Shown here piece by piece: positions 41,844 to 49,584 of a stretch of DNA of 64,000 nt. The notes under the pieces are model-generated. The model was not told the origin of the DNA, did not search any database, and saw nothing but the letters and a program-made list of their open reading frames with translations. A program made the translations under genes and the position numbers. The stretch's first letter is position 1. The number at the start of each line of letters is the position of its first letter. The stretch comes from a virus: positions 1-64,000 of IMG/VR virus record IMGVR_UViG_3300025881_001243. One strand, 5' to 3'.

Positions 41844-42340
41844 GCAAGAACCCTAGTATATCCGCAAAGATATAGTTCTTCACAATAACCACAATCTATA
41901 CTCAAAAAGATATAACGGATACTATAATAAACAACTCAACTATTGTAGATACCTATATAATCGCGTATACCAGTACTAGCATAGAATAGTCGTATCCAGG
42001 GTAGTAATCATTGGACTATCAGTATTTCCGTACCGGAGGTCTGATTGCTAATATCTGGCTACTGGTACTACGATCCAGAAGAGTTTGATATATACTAGCC
42101 GTTTTTTACTCTAATTCTATGTAATACCGCTATTTTCACTCAAAGTACTTACCGTAATCAACTGACAAGTCTCACTGGTGCCCATGTTACCAGGAAGGAA
42201 CCAAATCATTCGGCACATGCTACCTCCTGGACCTCCGCCTGAAACAAGAGCCTCTGAGTTACTAGTATATTGTGGATGTACAGTCTAGTATAGTAGATGT
42301 ACAGTAGATAGGATTATCCCTGTAGTACACGAAGCCAGTT
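41844..42340. other. Non-coding stretch with hairpins and TAGTA-rich segments
   Basis: No convincing ORF occurs on either strand. The sequence is richer in G+C than its surroundings. It includes a CTGGT...ACCAG hairpin around 42175-42195, several CTAG words, and GATGTACAGT repeated 21 bases apart (42275-42284, 42296-42305). It ends at a promoter element. It could hold an RNA gene, a replication-related site or a decayed gene. Confidence 0.5.
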
Positions 42341-42420
42341 AGTAAACTTTTTTCACTTAGAGAGAAAATAACTGCTCTAGAATTTTTTATTCCCAACAAA
42401 TAGTATTATATTTAAATATA
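42341..42420 (+). promoter_or_regulatory. Long conserved promoter element, copy 4 (divergent 5' block)
   Basis: The first block is reduced (AGTAAACTTTTTTCACTT), but AGAGAAAATAACTGC, TTTTTATTCCCAACAA and TATTATATTTAAATATA are retained, with start codon 15 bases further on. Confidence 0.65.
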
Positions 42421-42435
42421 ACAAATTACTACTAC

Positions 42436-42618
42436 ATGCTACGATTACTAAACACTATCCTTGTTATCTCAACGTTTCTGTTATTTGTCTGGCTAGCCCC
42501 ATTTATTATTAAGGGGATCTGCTGGTTATTCTTACAATTGCTGTTATATCCATTTAATACAATTGGTATAGTTGTAATACTTGCTATATTACTTTGGCCT
42601 TCTAAATCGCGATCATAA
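42436..42618 (+). CDS. Small membrane protein (60 aa)
   Basis: Almost entirely hydrophobic: LLNTILVISTFLLFVWLAPF and IGIVVILAILLWP form two segments. The stop shares a base with the SprT-like start. No family recognised. Confidence 0.6.
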   Translation: MLRLLNTILVISTFLLFVWLAPFIIKGICWLFLQLLLYPFNTIGIVVILAILLWPSKSRS

Positions 42619-43049
42619 TGGCAAACTGTATACAAATTACTGGTGGTAAATCTAGTGAACATCGACTAGCAGGAGAATGTGTAAAGTGGTGTATTAAGCA
42701 ATTGCTGCCGAGGTACAGATCCTTGGATATTAGTATTAGATTTTGCGTTATGGAAGATCATGGATGTTGCTATAAATTAGACGATGAGGTAGGTCGTAAA
42801 TTTAAGCTAAGTATCCGTAAAGGTTTAAGCATCTATGAACTGATTAGTACGCTCTGCCACGAGATGGTACATGTAAAACAATATGCTAAAAAGGAGTTGA
42901 GGTGGTGTAACCGGAAGAACAATAATATGTGGAAGAAATCTGTTAAAAATGATATAGCATACGAGGACCAACCGTGGGAGAAGGAAGCCTATAGATTAGA
43001 ACCTAAAATGGCTATTGACTTCTTTACTATCTGTACATCCACCTTATAA
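42618..43049 (+). CDS. SprT-like zinc metallopeptidase
   Basis: The 143-residue protein has the zincin motif HEMVHVKQYA (HExxH, about residues 84-93) within LSIYELISTLCHEMVHVKQ, preceded by a small beta domain. SprT/Spartan-like proteases can digest DNA-protein crosslinks; phage forms are of unknown target. Cysteines (CNRK, MANCI, CGCC-like GCCYKL) may add a metal site. It is in a two-gene early unit. Confidence 0.75.
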   Translation: MANCIQITGGKSSEHRLAGECVKWCIKQLLPRYRSLDISIRFCVMEDHGCCYKLDDEVGRKFKLSIRKGLSIYELISTLCHEMVHVKQYAKKELRWCNRKNNNMWKKSVKNDIAYEDQPWEKEAYRLEPKMAIDFFTICTSTL

Positions 43050-43053
43050 ACAA

Positions 43054-43140
43054 TTGTTAATAACTTTTTTCATATTTAGAGAAAATAACTGCCCAAAAAT
43101 TTTTTATTCCCAACAATATTGATTATATTTATAATATAAT
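43054..43140 (+). promoter_or_regulatory. Long conserved promoter element, copy 5
   Basis: TTGTTAATAACTTTTTTCAT, AGAGAAAATAACTGC, TTTTTTATTCCCAACAA, then TTGATTATATTTATAATAT. It precedes a 62-residue ORF. Confidence 0.75.
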
Positions 43141-43167
43141 AATTCAAACCATATAAAACAAACAACT

Positions 43168-43356
43168 ATGGCATATCCTTACAAAAACAAAGAAAACCGG
43201 TATCCACAAGGTTACCTTCCGAAGATCCAATATTGGGCCGGAGTATTAGCCGAGGCAATCGAAGCCGGAGAGGATCATACTACTATTGGTATGGCTAAGT
43301 CTAAATTGGATTACTTCTATAATAAGGAAGCTATCCGTAATTCAAAGGAATTCTAA
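43168..43356 (+). CDS. Unknown small protein, probably early
   Basis: The 62 residues are helical (YLPKIQYWAGVLAEAIEAGE, TIGMAKSKLDYFYNKEAIRN). It is the only gene between two promoter elements, so it is a monocistronic early gene. Such small products often bind host enzymes. Confidence 0.6.
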   Translation: MAYPYKNKENRYPQGYLPKIQYWAGVLAEAIEAGEDHTTIGMAKSKLDYFYNKEAIRNSKEF

Positions 43357-43368
43357 TTGTTTATAAGG

Positions 43369-43441
43369 TGTTAATAACTTTGAGAAAAAAGACACCCAAA
43401 AATTTTCAATTCTCAAGAAATTGTGTTATATTTATATTATA
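43369..43441 (+). promoter_or_regulatory. Long conserved promoter element, copy 6
   Basis: TGTTAATAACTTTGAGAAAA, ATTTTCAATTCTCAAG, then TTGTGTTATATTTATATTA and the AAAACGGAAA leader. Confidence 0.75.
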
Positions 43442-43457
43442 ATTAAAAAACGGAAAA

Positions 43458-43631
43458 ATGGTAAAAACAACAACAAAGTACAAAGTAGAATTGCAAGGCG
43501 ATCTACTAATGATCAAAGACCTAAAAGGTAATCTCCTAAGAGGCATGGCGGTGCAAGGATTCAACGCTGTAGATAAGTTCAACGAAATGGTTGAAAAAGT
43601 AAAGAATCACGAATCTAAAATGTCTAAGTAA
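43458..43631 (+). CDS. Unknown small basic protein (57 aa), probably early
   Basis: The start follows AAAACGGAAAA. It reads MVKTTTKYKVELQGDLLMIK with a beta hairpin and then a helix (AVDKFNEMVEKVKNHES). It ends one base before the RadA-like start. Confidence 0.55.
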   Translation: MVKTTTKYKVELQGDLLMIKDLKGNLLRGMAVQGFNAVDKFNEMVEKVKNHESKMSK

Positions 43632-43632
43632 T

Positions 43633-44496
43633 ATGGGAGTATCTAAACTAAATAACAGGCTGACTCAAATCTCAAATGTCAAATATGCTAAAGGTCTATT
43701 TGATGCTCACAAGACCAATACTCCACTCGACGGTTTATTCTCAATCGATGGTGGTGTACCAAAGGCTACTAACTGGATGGTAGTAGGGGATCCTGGAGTT
43801 GGTAAATCTACAGTAACACTGGATATTATCGCTAATGCAAAAAAGAGCGGTAGTAAGGTACTATTCATCTCGGCTGAAATGAACCAAGTAGATCTATACC
43901 TCTACGTTCAACGATATCCGAAGTTTGGAGAATTGGATATATTCTTTCCACAAGATATTGCTGAAGATGAAGATCCAAGGAAAGTATTAAACAGTATCTT
44001 AGATACAGGATATGATCTTGTACTGATTGACTCCTTTGTGGAACTACAAGAAACTATCCGTGAACATGCTAAGATGACAAGGAATAGTTCAGAGAAGTGG
44101 TTATTGGATATGATGTACAAACAAAATCTTGGTCAGAATAAAGGCAAGAAGTATACATCATTCCTTAATATACAACAGGTAAATAAAGGTGGTACATTCG
44201 TTGGTTCTAATAAACTAAAGCATATGACTACTGGGATGATGGAAATCCGATTTGTGGATGAAAGGTCTCAAGATGAACGTTATGTTGTATTTAGTAAAAA
44301 CCGTCGAGGTCATGTAGGAAAACAAATGTTCTTTGATCTATCTGCCTCAGGTGATGTTACATATGATACTGAAAGGTTCAAAAAATCTGAAAGCCTTAAG
44401 CAACTGAAAAAGAAAGAAAAGGAAATGGTCAAAAAGGATGGCCTTGAATTTGATAAGCTATTCGGTTTAAAGGATGAGGTAACTGAGAATAAATAA
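43633..44496 (+). CDS. RadA/RecA-fold ATPase
   Basis: The 287-residue protein has Walker A GDPGVGKS at residues 52-59, a Walker B-like DLVLIDSFVELQET near 135-148, and the strand GSKVLFISAEMNQVDLYLYV typical of RadA/Sms. The N-terminal zinc finger and C-terminal Lon-like domain of RadA are absent. It may remodel recombination or replication intermediates. A Lys-rich tail (LKKKEKEMVKKDG) follows. It is in an early unit with copy 6 upstream. Confidence 0.8.
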   Translation: MGVSKLNNRLTQISNVKYAKGLFDAHKTNTPLDGLFSIDGGVPKATNWMVVGDPGVGKSTVTLDIIANAKKSGSKVLFISAEMNQVDLYLYVQRYPKFGELDIFFPQDIAEDEDPRKVLNSILDTGYDLVLIDSFVELQETIREHAKMTRNSSEKWLLDMMYKQNLGQNKGKKYTSFLNIQQVNKGGTFVGSNKLKHMTTGMMEIRFVDERSQDERYVVFSKNRRGHVGKQMFFDLSASGDVTYDTERFKKSESLKQLKKKEKEMVKKDGLEFDKLFGLKDEVTENK

Positions 44497-44506
44497 AGAA
44501 AGGGAA

Positions 44507-44580
44507 TTGTTAATAACTTCTATGAAAAAAGTCCTAGAAATATTTTCAATTCCCAACAATTTGTGTTATATTTATAATAT
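44507..44580 (+). promoter_or_regulatory. Long conserved promoter element, copy 7
   Basis: TTGTTAATAACTTC, GAAAAAAGTCCTAG, ATTTTCAATTCCCAACAA, then TTGTGTTATATTTATAATAT; AAAACGG follows at 44585. Confidence 0.78.
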
Positions 44581-44607
44581 AATAAAAACGGTTAAAATAT
44601 ACAAATT

Positions 44608-45765
44608 ATGAGAAGTATTACAACACTAAGTCAAAATGCCTTCGACGTTAAAAAGGCTGAAGCAATCAATAACCAATTGATGCGGAAAGAAATTACTCTA
44701 TCAGAATTCAATGTAATTGACAACAACCATATCGATGTGGACGGTGTTAAGATTGAGGTAACTGATAAAGCATTCGGTAAATTGCTTGGCCGCCTCCGTA
44801 TTCCTAAGGCGTTTGCTACAAGATTTAGTGAAGGATTCGGTAATGATGGTTTACGCCAATTGATTACTATGATGAAATCTATGAAATCATCTAAGAACGA
44901 TCAAACGGTAACTCTATTGGTCGATCCATCTAACCGAAAGATTACTGATATTCTACCTGCAGGATATGCTTCTATTTCAAATGAATCATTCATTGATTTT
45001 GCTGAAAGGTATATCAATCAATATAACTTGGATGTAACGCATATGGGATCAAGCCAATATGGTGGAACTCAAATTAACTGTGTATCACCACAAGGTATGT
45101 TTAATGTACCAGGAATGACAAACGAGGTATTTAATACTGGAGTAACATTCAGAAATACACCAACTCGTGGATTGGAAGTATCACCTTACCTAGAACGTCT
45201 AATCTGTGCAAACGGAATGACCTCAACTGCATTCGCTGAAAACTATGGTCTTCATAACCTCAACGATAAAAACATCAATGAGTTTAATGAACATATGATC
45301 CGAATGGCATCTACTAACTTCCAACCAGTAGGATTGGCCGATAATATCAAAAAGGCTAATAATACCGATGCAAGTTTAGCAGAAATCCAACGCGCTGCCT
45401 CAAGTATACTATCACTGGATAAAAACATCGATTATAACTATATCCAAAAGTATATCCCTGTAGATCGTGCAATGAAAGCATATGCTGATTTAGGAGCTGA
45501 TCCAAATACCTTTACAAAGGCTCAAATGAAAAATGCTAAATCTGGTATGTCTGTTTGGGATGTAGTAAATGGAATGACCAATTTTGCCTCTAACGATACT
45601 AAGTATAATGTTAATGAAGGTAAAATGGGGAATCTAATGGTAACTGCCGGTAATATTCTTTGTAAGAAGCAATATGATACTGAAGGTTACTTGGATATCA
45701 ATCCATTCGCTAATAAACAATTGCTAACTACCTCTGAAGCCGCAATGGTTCGAGGAGAAGCATAA
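44608..45765 (+). CDS. DUF932-like protein
   Basis: The 385-residue protein includes VEVTDKAFGKLLGRLRIPKA, VTLLVDPSNRKITDILPAGY, and VTFRNTPTRGLEVSPYLERL with CANGMTS, an overall arrangement like the DUF932 family found in phages and plasmids near replication genes. No catalytic motif is known. Its own promoter and terminator make it a monocistronic, probably abundant early protein. Confidence 0.6.
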   Translation: MRSITTLSQNAFDVKKAEAINNQLMRKEITLSEFNVIDNNHIDVDGVKIEVTDKAFGKLLGRLRIPKAFATRFSEGFGNDGLRQLITMMKSMKSSKNDQTVTLLVDPSNRKITDILPAGYASISNESFIDFAERYINQYNLDVTHMGSSQYGGTQINCVSPQGMFNVPGMTNEVFNTGVTFRNTPTRGLEVSPYLERLICANGMTSTAFAENYGLHNLNDKNINEFNEHMIRMASTNFQPVGLADNIKKANNTDASLAEIQRAASSILSLDKNIDYNYIQKYIPVDRAMKAYADLGADPNTFTKAQMKNAKSGMSVWDVVNGMTNFASNDTKYNVNEGKMGNLMVTAGNILCKKQYDTEGYLDINPFANKQLLTTSEAAMVRGEA

Positions 45766-45827
45766 ACCTATCAATTGATTATGAAATAAACCACCGGGTT
45801 TTAAATTTCCGTTTTTCTCCCTAGGTT

Positions 45828-45872
45828 ATAGGGCAGCCATAAATCTGTATTCAGACTAGGCTGCCCTTTTTT
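45828..45872 (+). terminator. Factor-independent terminator
   Basis: AGGGCAGCC pairs with GGCTGCCCT, with a smaller TCTG/CAGA stem in the loop, then T6. It closes the DUF932-like gene. Confidence 0.88.
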
Positions 45873-46605
45873 GTGCTTAAAAACTCACACATTCTAGAGT
45901 GCTCTAGAAGCAGCCAGGACAATATGCCTATTTTTGTGTGATTTTGTCTTGGTTATTGTGCATATTGTCCTGGCCTGCTAGCAATAGCCTCTAGAACGGC
46001 CCTCTAGAGCCCATATATACGTCATATTGTCACTAATTTCCCACAAATAGCACTCTAGAGCGGCATCTAGACACCCAATATAGCCCATATTGCGATATAT
46101 CGGCCCTAGTAGCTATAGTCCTCCACAGCGCAGCTATTTCACAGCATTGTCAACAACCACCCCTAGCTCCTAAAACAACTAAAAGGGCATAATCCCTAAT
46201 AACTACTATAGCAATATAAATAATTACCAGTAACCTGCTAGAGCCTGCTAGAAAGGGATAATGTCTACTAGCTTAAAGTTATCTGTCTATAAGAGAATAC
46301 CCTATATGGTAGTAACTAGTAGTAACCACCTAATGGTCTATAGAGTAAAGGTATCCAGCTGTCTGGTAGTACTGTAGGGCTAGTAGCTATTAGAAGGGTA
46401 AGGTAAGGTCCAGAGAATAATACCCTTGATATGTATTTTTCACTTGGGTGAATTTAGGTCAAACCGGCGCATGCGTTTGGGCCCACGCAAAAATTCTAGC
46501 CAGAAAATTTGCTAGTATCCAGAATGTGAGTCTAAGAAAGATGTCTAATTCTCGTAAGTCTAGTCCAGAAATTTTTTCATCCTGTAAAAAAAGAGCTAGT
46601 AAAAA
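45873..46605. other. Non-coding region very rich in CTAG, with a long inverted repeat
   Basis: About 730 bases without a credible gene. CTAG appears roughly twenty times, whereas a random sequence of this composition would have about three. A perfect 15-base inverted repeat (GCCAGGACAATATGC at 45913-45927, GCATATTGTCCTGGC at 45960-45974) encloses a 32-base T/G-rich loop. Possible roles: replication origin, terminase or protein-binding region, or RNA gene. Confidence 0.6.
45913..45974. repeat. 15-bp perfect inverted repeat
   Basis: The arms continue outward with one bulged base to GCAGCC/GGCCTGC. The loop is GT-rich. No T tract follows, so a terminator is unlikely. Confidence 0.9.
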
Positions 46606-46646
46606 CTTTCAGATAAGGTATCCACCTGTTATAATTTTATTATAAT
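46606..46646 (+). promoter_or_regulatory. Promoter, CTTTCA-N17-TTATA class
   Basis: CTTTCAGA, then CCTGTTATAATTTTATTATA, identical in spacing to 21151 and 48682. The start codon follows 16 bases downstream. Confidence 0.68.
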
Positions 46647-46662
46647 AACAAAATAACTACAA

Positions 46663-46830
46663 ATGGACAAATTCCTAAATGACATTTCAACAAACCAAGC
46701 AGATGCTCTAGCATCCATTGCGGAGTCCTTATCCGCAATCAGTACTACTGCTAACCTCATCATGGTACTCCTGGCTTGTCTAGTAATCTCTAAAGGACTA
46801 AAAGAAATTCATAAATTCATTAACTTGTAA
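46663..46830 (+). CDS. Small membrane protein (55 aa)
   Basis: A polar helix (NDISTNQADALASIAESLSA) leads into a hydrophobic segment (NLIMVLLACLVISKGL). It lies directly behind a good promoter. The layout, amphipathic helix then one transmembrane segment, is seen in phage accessory proteins. Unknown. Confidence 0.6.
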   Translation: MDKFLNDISTNQADALASIAESLSAISTTANLIMVLLACLVISKGLKEIHKFINL

Positions 46831-46834
46831 TACC

Positions 46835-47233
46835 ATGAAACTTCTCTACTGTAATACCTGCCGAGATATTTTCTCTCTATCGTATACTACCAAGACCTGC
46901 CACTGTGGCGAGTCTGGTGGCCATTACGAGTCTGATGGTCTAAACGCGACATACTATGGTAACGCTACGCCACTCGGATTTACTAATAATACCTTTAAGC
47001 ATGCAAGGGAACGACAACCAGAGTTCGGCGCTGGTTTTGAATTTACCGCGTTTGTTATTCCAAAGGTTTGTCCTTCTATGGACCATATAGATTATTCAGA
47101 GTATATTCCTGTTACTAGTGATCCAGACTATTTTGATGAATTAGTAGATAGGTTAGAGGAAGAAGTGGTTAGAGAAAAAAATTCAAAGAAATTAGGAAAT
47201 GCCTTTAAACAATCTGGGGATGGTGCTATATAA
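46835..47233 (+). CDS. Putative zinc-binding protein
   Basis: The 132-residue protein starts with CNTC at residues 6-9 and CHCG near 22-25, a zinc-ribbon-like pair, and continues with HYESDGLNATYYGNATPLGF and FEFTAFVIPKVCPSMDHID. The acidic C-terminal helix is charged. Four bases after the preceding gene. Not recognised. Confidence 0.6.
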   Translation: MKLLYCNTCRDIFSLSYTTKTCHCGESGGHYESDGLNATYYGNATPLGFTNNTFKHARERQPEFGAGFEFTAFVIPKVCPSMDHIDYSEYIPVTSDPDYFDELVDRLEEEVVREKNSKKLGNAFKQSGDGAI

Positions 47234-47256
47234 TAATAATAAATGGAATGGAGAAT

Positions 47257-47415
47257 ATGAAGACTAAAAAAATTAAATCAATTACTGAAACTTGCATATA
47301 CTGCATAGGATATAGTACTATGGGATTTTTACTACTTACTTTAGGGTTCGCGCTAACCGTGGCTTTTTGCCATCTCTTCGGCTTGGACACCTCCTGGGCT
47401 AACTCAATACTCTAA
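47257..47415 (+). CDS. Small membrane protein (52 aa)
   Basis: MKTKKIKSITETCIYCIGYS is followed by one long hydrophobic segment (GFLLLTLGFALTVAFCHLFG). Several Cys residues flank the membrane. Unknown. Confidence 0.5.
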   Translation: MKTKKIKSITETCIYCIGYSTMGFLLLTLGFALTVAFCHLFGLDTSWANSIL

Positions 47416-47423
47416 GTGGAACT

Positions 47424-47473
47424 ATGTGCGACCGTATGCAGAATGTGCGACCGCCATTAGAAAATGTGCCGAA
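47424..47473. repeat. Phased ATGTGCGACCG repeats upstream of a small gene
   Basis: ATGTGCGACCG at 47424 and 47443, and ATGTGCCGA at 47464, lie 19 and 21 bases apart, on nearly the same helix face. Possible operator. Confidence 0.5.
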
Positions 47474-47531
47474 CCTCTAAGAACTCAGAAAATAACTCTA
47501 CATTTTTATATAAACTTTTAATTACAAAACC

Positions 47532-47756
47532 ATGTCAAGAAACATTAAAGACTGGATGATCAAAGAACCTGTAAAGGGTAACCAATACGAACTGTGGCGC
47601 CTCCTCCCTGGCTCCGTGTTTACTATCTCTACACCAAGGGGAACTGATACCTTCCTGGTGAATAAACAGAACGGTAGCTTAACTCATTGTCAAATATTTG
47701 ATGAAGGTGAGTTTACTGCATTAGATTCTTCTATTACAGTAACTGCTATGGGTTAA
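47532..47756 (+). CDS. Unknown small protein
   Basis: The 74 residues include DWMIKEPVKGNQYELWRLLP, GSVFTISTPRGTDTFLVN and a beta-rich end. A small beta-barrel seems likely. It is preceded by the phased repeats and followed by the tRNA-like element. Confidence 0.6.
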   Translation: MSRNIKDWMIKEPVKGNQYELWRLLPGSVFTISTPRGTDTFLVNKQNGSLTHCQIFDEGEFTALDSSITVTAMG

Positions 47757-47764
47757 CTAAGAAT

Positions 47765-47841
47765 CGGCCGGTATCTCCTCAAGCTTATACCTTGTAGAAA
47801 GAGTAATTGGTTACATGAGAGTTCAAGTCTCTCTCGGCCGA
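47765..47841 (+). ncRNA. tRNA-like element without a regular anticodon arm
   Basis: A 7-bp acceptor-like stem (CGGCCGG with TCGGCCG, one G-T pair) and a perfect T arm (GAGAG TTCAAGT CTCTC) with the GTTCAAGTC consensus are present, and the length is 77 bases as in a tRNA. Between them are two other hairpins, GGTAT/ATACC and GTAA/TTAC, that do not form a normal D arm and anticodon arm. A decayed or unusual tRNA, or a tRNA mimic, is likely. Confidence 0.5.
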
Positions 47842-47864
47842 CCGTAAACAAAATACATATTTGC

Positions 47865-47878
47865 AATATAATAATAAA
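47865..47878 (+). promoter_or_regulatory. Late-like promoter box AATATAATAATAAA
   Basis: The box lies nine bases before the start at 47888, and the same string is at 55505. Confidence 0.45.
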
Positions 47879-47887
47879 CATAGTAAC

Positions 47888-48193
47888 ATGCTTAAAAAGA
47901 AATACAACAGAAGTAAATCTGATTTGCTTAAATCTCTTAAGAGTATCAACAGACCAACTGTGGTACTTAGTATTGAAGTAATAGAAACGTCTAAGATTAA
48001 AGACTACCTTATCTATGAGTGTGTGTACTTAGACAATAATGTAGAAAAACGCATTAATATCATAGCAAGTGATATTACTGAAGCTATGCAAAAACTTGAA
48101 CCTTATGTTGGTTCAGGAATCCCAGATACTACCACCAACCTAATTCTAGGTAGCGAGAGATATGCTGATGTTCCTCTTGATCCACCAATATAA
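47888..48193 (+). CDS. Unknown small protein
   Basis: The ATG at 47888 is chosen; an upstream TTG would run through the promoter box. The 101 residues start very basic (MLKKKYNRSKSDLLKSLKS), then a beta-rich part (PTVVLSIEVIETSKIKDYLI) and an acidic helix. Not recognised. Confidence 0.6.
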   Translation: MLKKKYNRSKSDLLKSLKSINRPTVVLSIEVIETSKIKDYLIYECVYLDNNVEKRINIIASDITEAMQKLEPYVGSGIPDTTTNLILGSERYADVPLDPPI

Positions 48194-48214
48194 ATATAGA
48201 AACAAAAACTTATT

Positions 48215-48496
48215 ATGACTAAAGAAGATTTTAATGGACCTAAAGTTCTTGTAGACTTTTGGGCTGAATGGTGTGGACCGTGTAAAGTAATGAAACCTAC
48301 ATTAGAAAAATTTGCTACTGATAACCCTAATGTGGAAGTTATCTTTTGTAATGTAGATAAAGAATCAGACCTTGCTAAAGAATATGGTATTAGAAGTATT
48401 CCTACTCTATTGTATTTTGAAAAAGGGGAAATTAAAGGAAAAAAGATTGGTAACGTTTCTACTGGTCAAATCAAGGAATTAATAAATGGTATCTAA
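48215..48496 (+). CDS. trxA: Thioredoxin
   Basis: The 93-residue protein is a complete small thioredoxin: VLVDFWAEWCGPCKVMKPTL with the WCGPC redox site near residues 19-23, IFCNVDKESDLAKEYGIRSI, and the cis-Pro in RSIPTLLYFEKGE. It can supply electrons to a ribonucleotide reductase. It overlaps the next small membrane gene by 11 bases. Confidence 0.93.
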   Translation: MTKEDFNGPKVLVDFWAEWCGPCKVMKPTLEKFATDNPNVEVIFCNVDKESDLAKEYGIRSIPTLLYFEKGEIKGKKIGNVSTGQIKELINGI

Positions 48497-48668
48497 TTAT
48501 TTTATTGCATATATTACTATGGGCGTGGTGTGTGGGTTTTGTTTTGATACTCTTTACCAAAGACTAGGTATGGAGCAGGCATCTAACTTTGAAAGAATAT
48601 TCTGGTTTATTGCATGGCCTTTCTTTGTACTTATCTTTTTATATGGTATATTTAAAGATGATGAATAA
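48486..48668 (+). CDS. Small membrane protein (60 aa)
   Basis: Two hydrophobic stretches (YFIAYITMGVVCGFCF and RIFWFIAWPFFVLIFLYGIF) flank a polar middle and end in KDDE. It begins inside the thioredoxin gene. Unknown. Confidence 0.55.
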   Translation: MVSNYFIAYITMGVVCGFCFDTLYQRLGMEQASNFERIFWFIAWPFFVLIFLYGIFKDDE

Positions 48669-48681
48669 TTTTTAATAAACA

Positions 48682-48722
48682 CTTTCAGAACACATAACAA
48701 CCTGTTATAATTATACTATAAA
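48682..48722 (+). promoter_or_regulatory. Promoter, CTTTCA-N17-TTATA class
   Basis: CTTTCAGA, then CCTGTTATAATTATACTATA; spacing is the same as at 46606. Confidence 0.68.
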
Positions 48723-48735
48723 CAATATAACAAAT

Positions 48736-48963
48736 ATGAATAAATTTACCGCACCCTTCGCATTCGCCTTTTTACTTATACTAGGTTTTGTGATTATGGC
48801 ATTGTTACTTGCATGGCCTACTCAATGGCTTTGGAATGAATGCCTCGTATCGGCTATTGATGCTGTTAATCCTATTGGATTCTGGCAAGCCTTTGGATTA
48901 AATGTACTATTTTCAATTATCTTTAATAAGAACACAGTAAACCCTAAGAAATCAAAGAAGTAA
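48736..48963 (+). CDS. Small membrane protein (75 aa)
   Basis: Two hydrophobic segments (FAFAFLLILGFVIMALLLAW and IGFWQAFGLNVLFSIIF) with WPTQWLWNECLVSAIDAVNP between them and a basic tail (NPKKSKK). This WPTQ.LWN pattern recurs in small membrane proteins of large phages. The tRNA-Leu follows nine bases later. Confidence 0.6.
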   Translation: MNKFTAPFAFAFLLILGFVIMALLLAWPTQWLWNECLVSAIDAVNPIGFWQAFGLNVLFSIIFNKNTVNPKKSKK

Positions 48964-48971
48964 AATCGAAT

Positions 48972-49057
48972 GCCGCTGTGGTGAAATTGGTAGACACGAG
49001 GGACTTAAAATCCCTTTCGCCGAACGGTGAGTGACGGTTCGAATCCGTCCAGCGGTA
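48972..49057 (+). tRNA. tRNA-Leu (anticodon TAA)
   Basis: A 7-bp acceptor (GCCGCTG/CAGCGGT with G-T ends), a D arm with AAATTGGTAGAC, an anticodon loop around TAA (GGGAC TTAAAAT CCC), a long class II variable arm, and a T arm GACGGTTCGAATCCGTC. CCA is not encoded. Confidence 0.93.
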
Positions 49058-49079
49058 CTAACCTTAATAATTAAAAAAA

Positions 49080-49349
49080 ATGACAGAACCAAAATTTAAA
49101 GTAGGAGACAAAGTCTCATGGATTAAACCTATGGCATGTGTACCTCACCCAGAGGGAAAGACTGACCGTAATGGTGTAGTACTTCCAGTGTTTAGGGACA
49201 AATTAGAAAAAGGCCGAGTTATGAGTTATAACTATCACGGATATTCAATAAGACCTGACTGGGCAGAGGAATACAAAAATTCACTATGTGGCGAAAGGTA
49301 CTATGATGTTACTATTTATACAAATGACAAATCTCTTAAATCAATTTAA
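49080..49349 (+). CDS. Unknown small protein with KOW/SH3-like start
   Basis: The 89 residues begin KFKVGDKVSWIKPMACVPHP and continue VVLPVFRDKLEKGRVMSYNY. The VGDKV..I pattern suggests a small SH3-like barrel. The stop is two bases before the next gene. Confidence 0.6.
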   Translation: MTEPKFKVGDKVSWIKPMACVPHPEGKTDRNGVVLPVFRDKLEKGRVMSYNYHGYSIRPDWAEEYKNSLCGERYYDVTIYTNDKSLKSI

Positions 49350-49351
49350 TT

Positions 49352-49579
49352 ATGGAAAATACAATTGATGTAAAAAGTAAAGATGAAGTATGGTGGGCAA
49401 CTACTAACGAATATGATCTTGAAGTAAACGGAGAAAACTTATCAATGAGAATTGCTGAAACTCCAAAGAGTACAGAATTCTTTGTATGGAATGAATCTAC
49501 TGGCTGGGAAGAAGCTGATACTGATACAGGTATTATGGAAATAGTTTATGAAGCATGGAGTAACGGAGAATTAGAATAA
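49352..49579 (+). CDS. Unknown small acidic protein
   Basis: The 75 residues are beta-rich and acidic (DEVWWATTNEYDLEVNGENL, WNESTGWEEADTDTGIME). No family recognised. It precedes a hairpin RNA candidate. Confidence 0.6.
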   Translation: MENTIDVKSKDEVWWATTNEYDLEVNGENLSMRIAETPKSTEFFVWNESTGWEEADTDTGIMEIVYEAWSNGELE

Positions 49580-49584
49580 AACAT

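Noticed and set aside
45913-45974. Inverted repeat as a transcription terminator
   Set aside because: No T tract follows either arm and the loop of 32 bases is too long; a normal terminator already lies at 45828-45872.
46448-46645. 65-codon ORF with a GTG start in the CTAG-rich region
   Set aside because: It has no promoter or leader in front, runs across the CTTTCA-N17-TTATA promoter, and its translation looks random, with no domain and a skewed composition.
48215-48496. Glutaredoxin instead of thioredoxin
   Set aside because: The WCGPC site, flanking strand and cis-Pro segment are those of thioredoxin; glutaredoxin would have CPYC or similar and lack the Trp.
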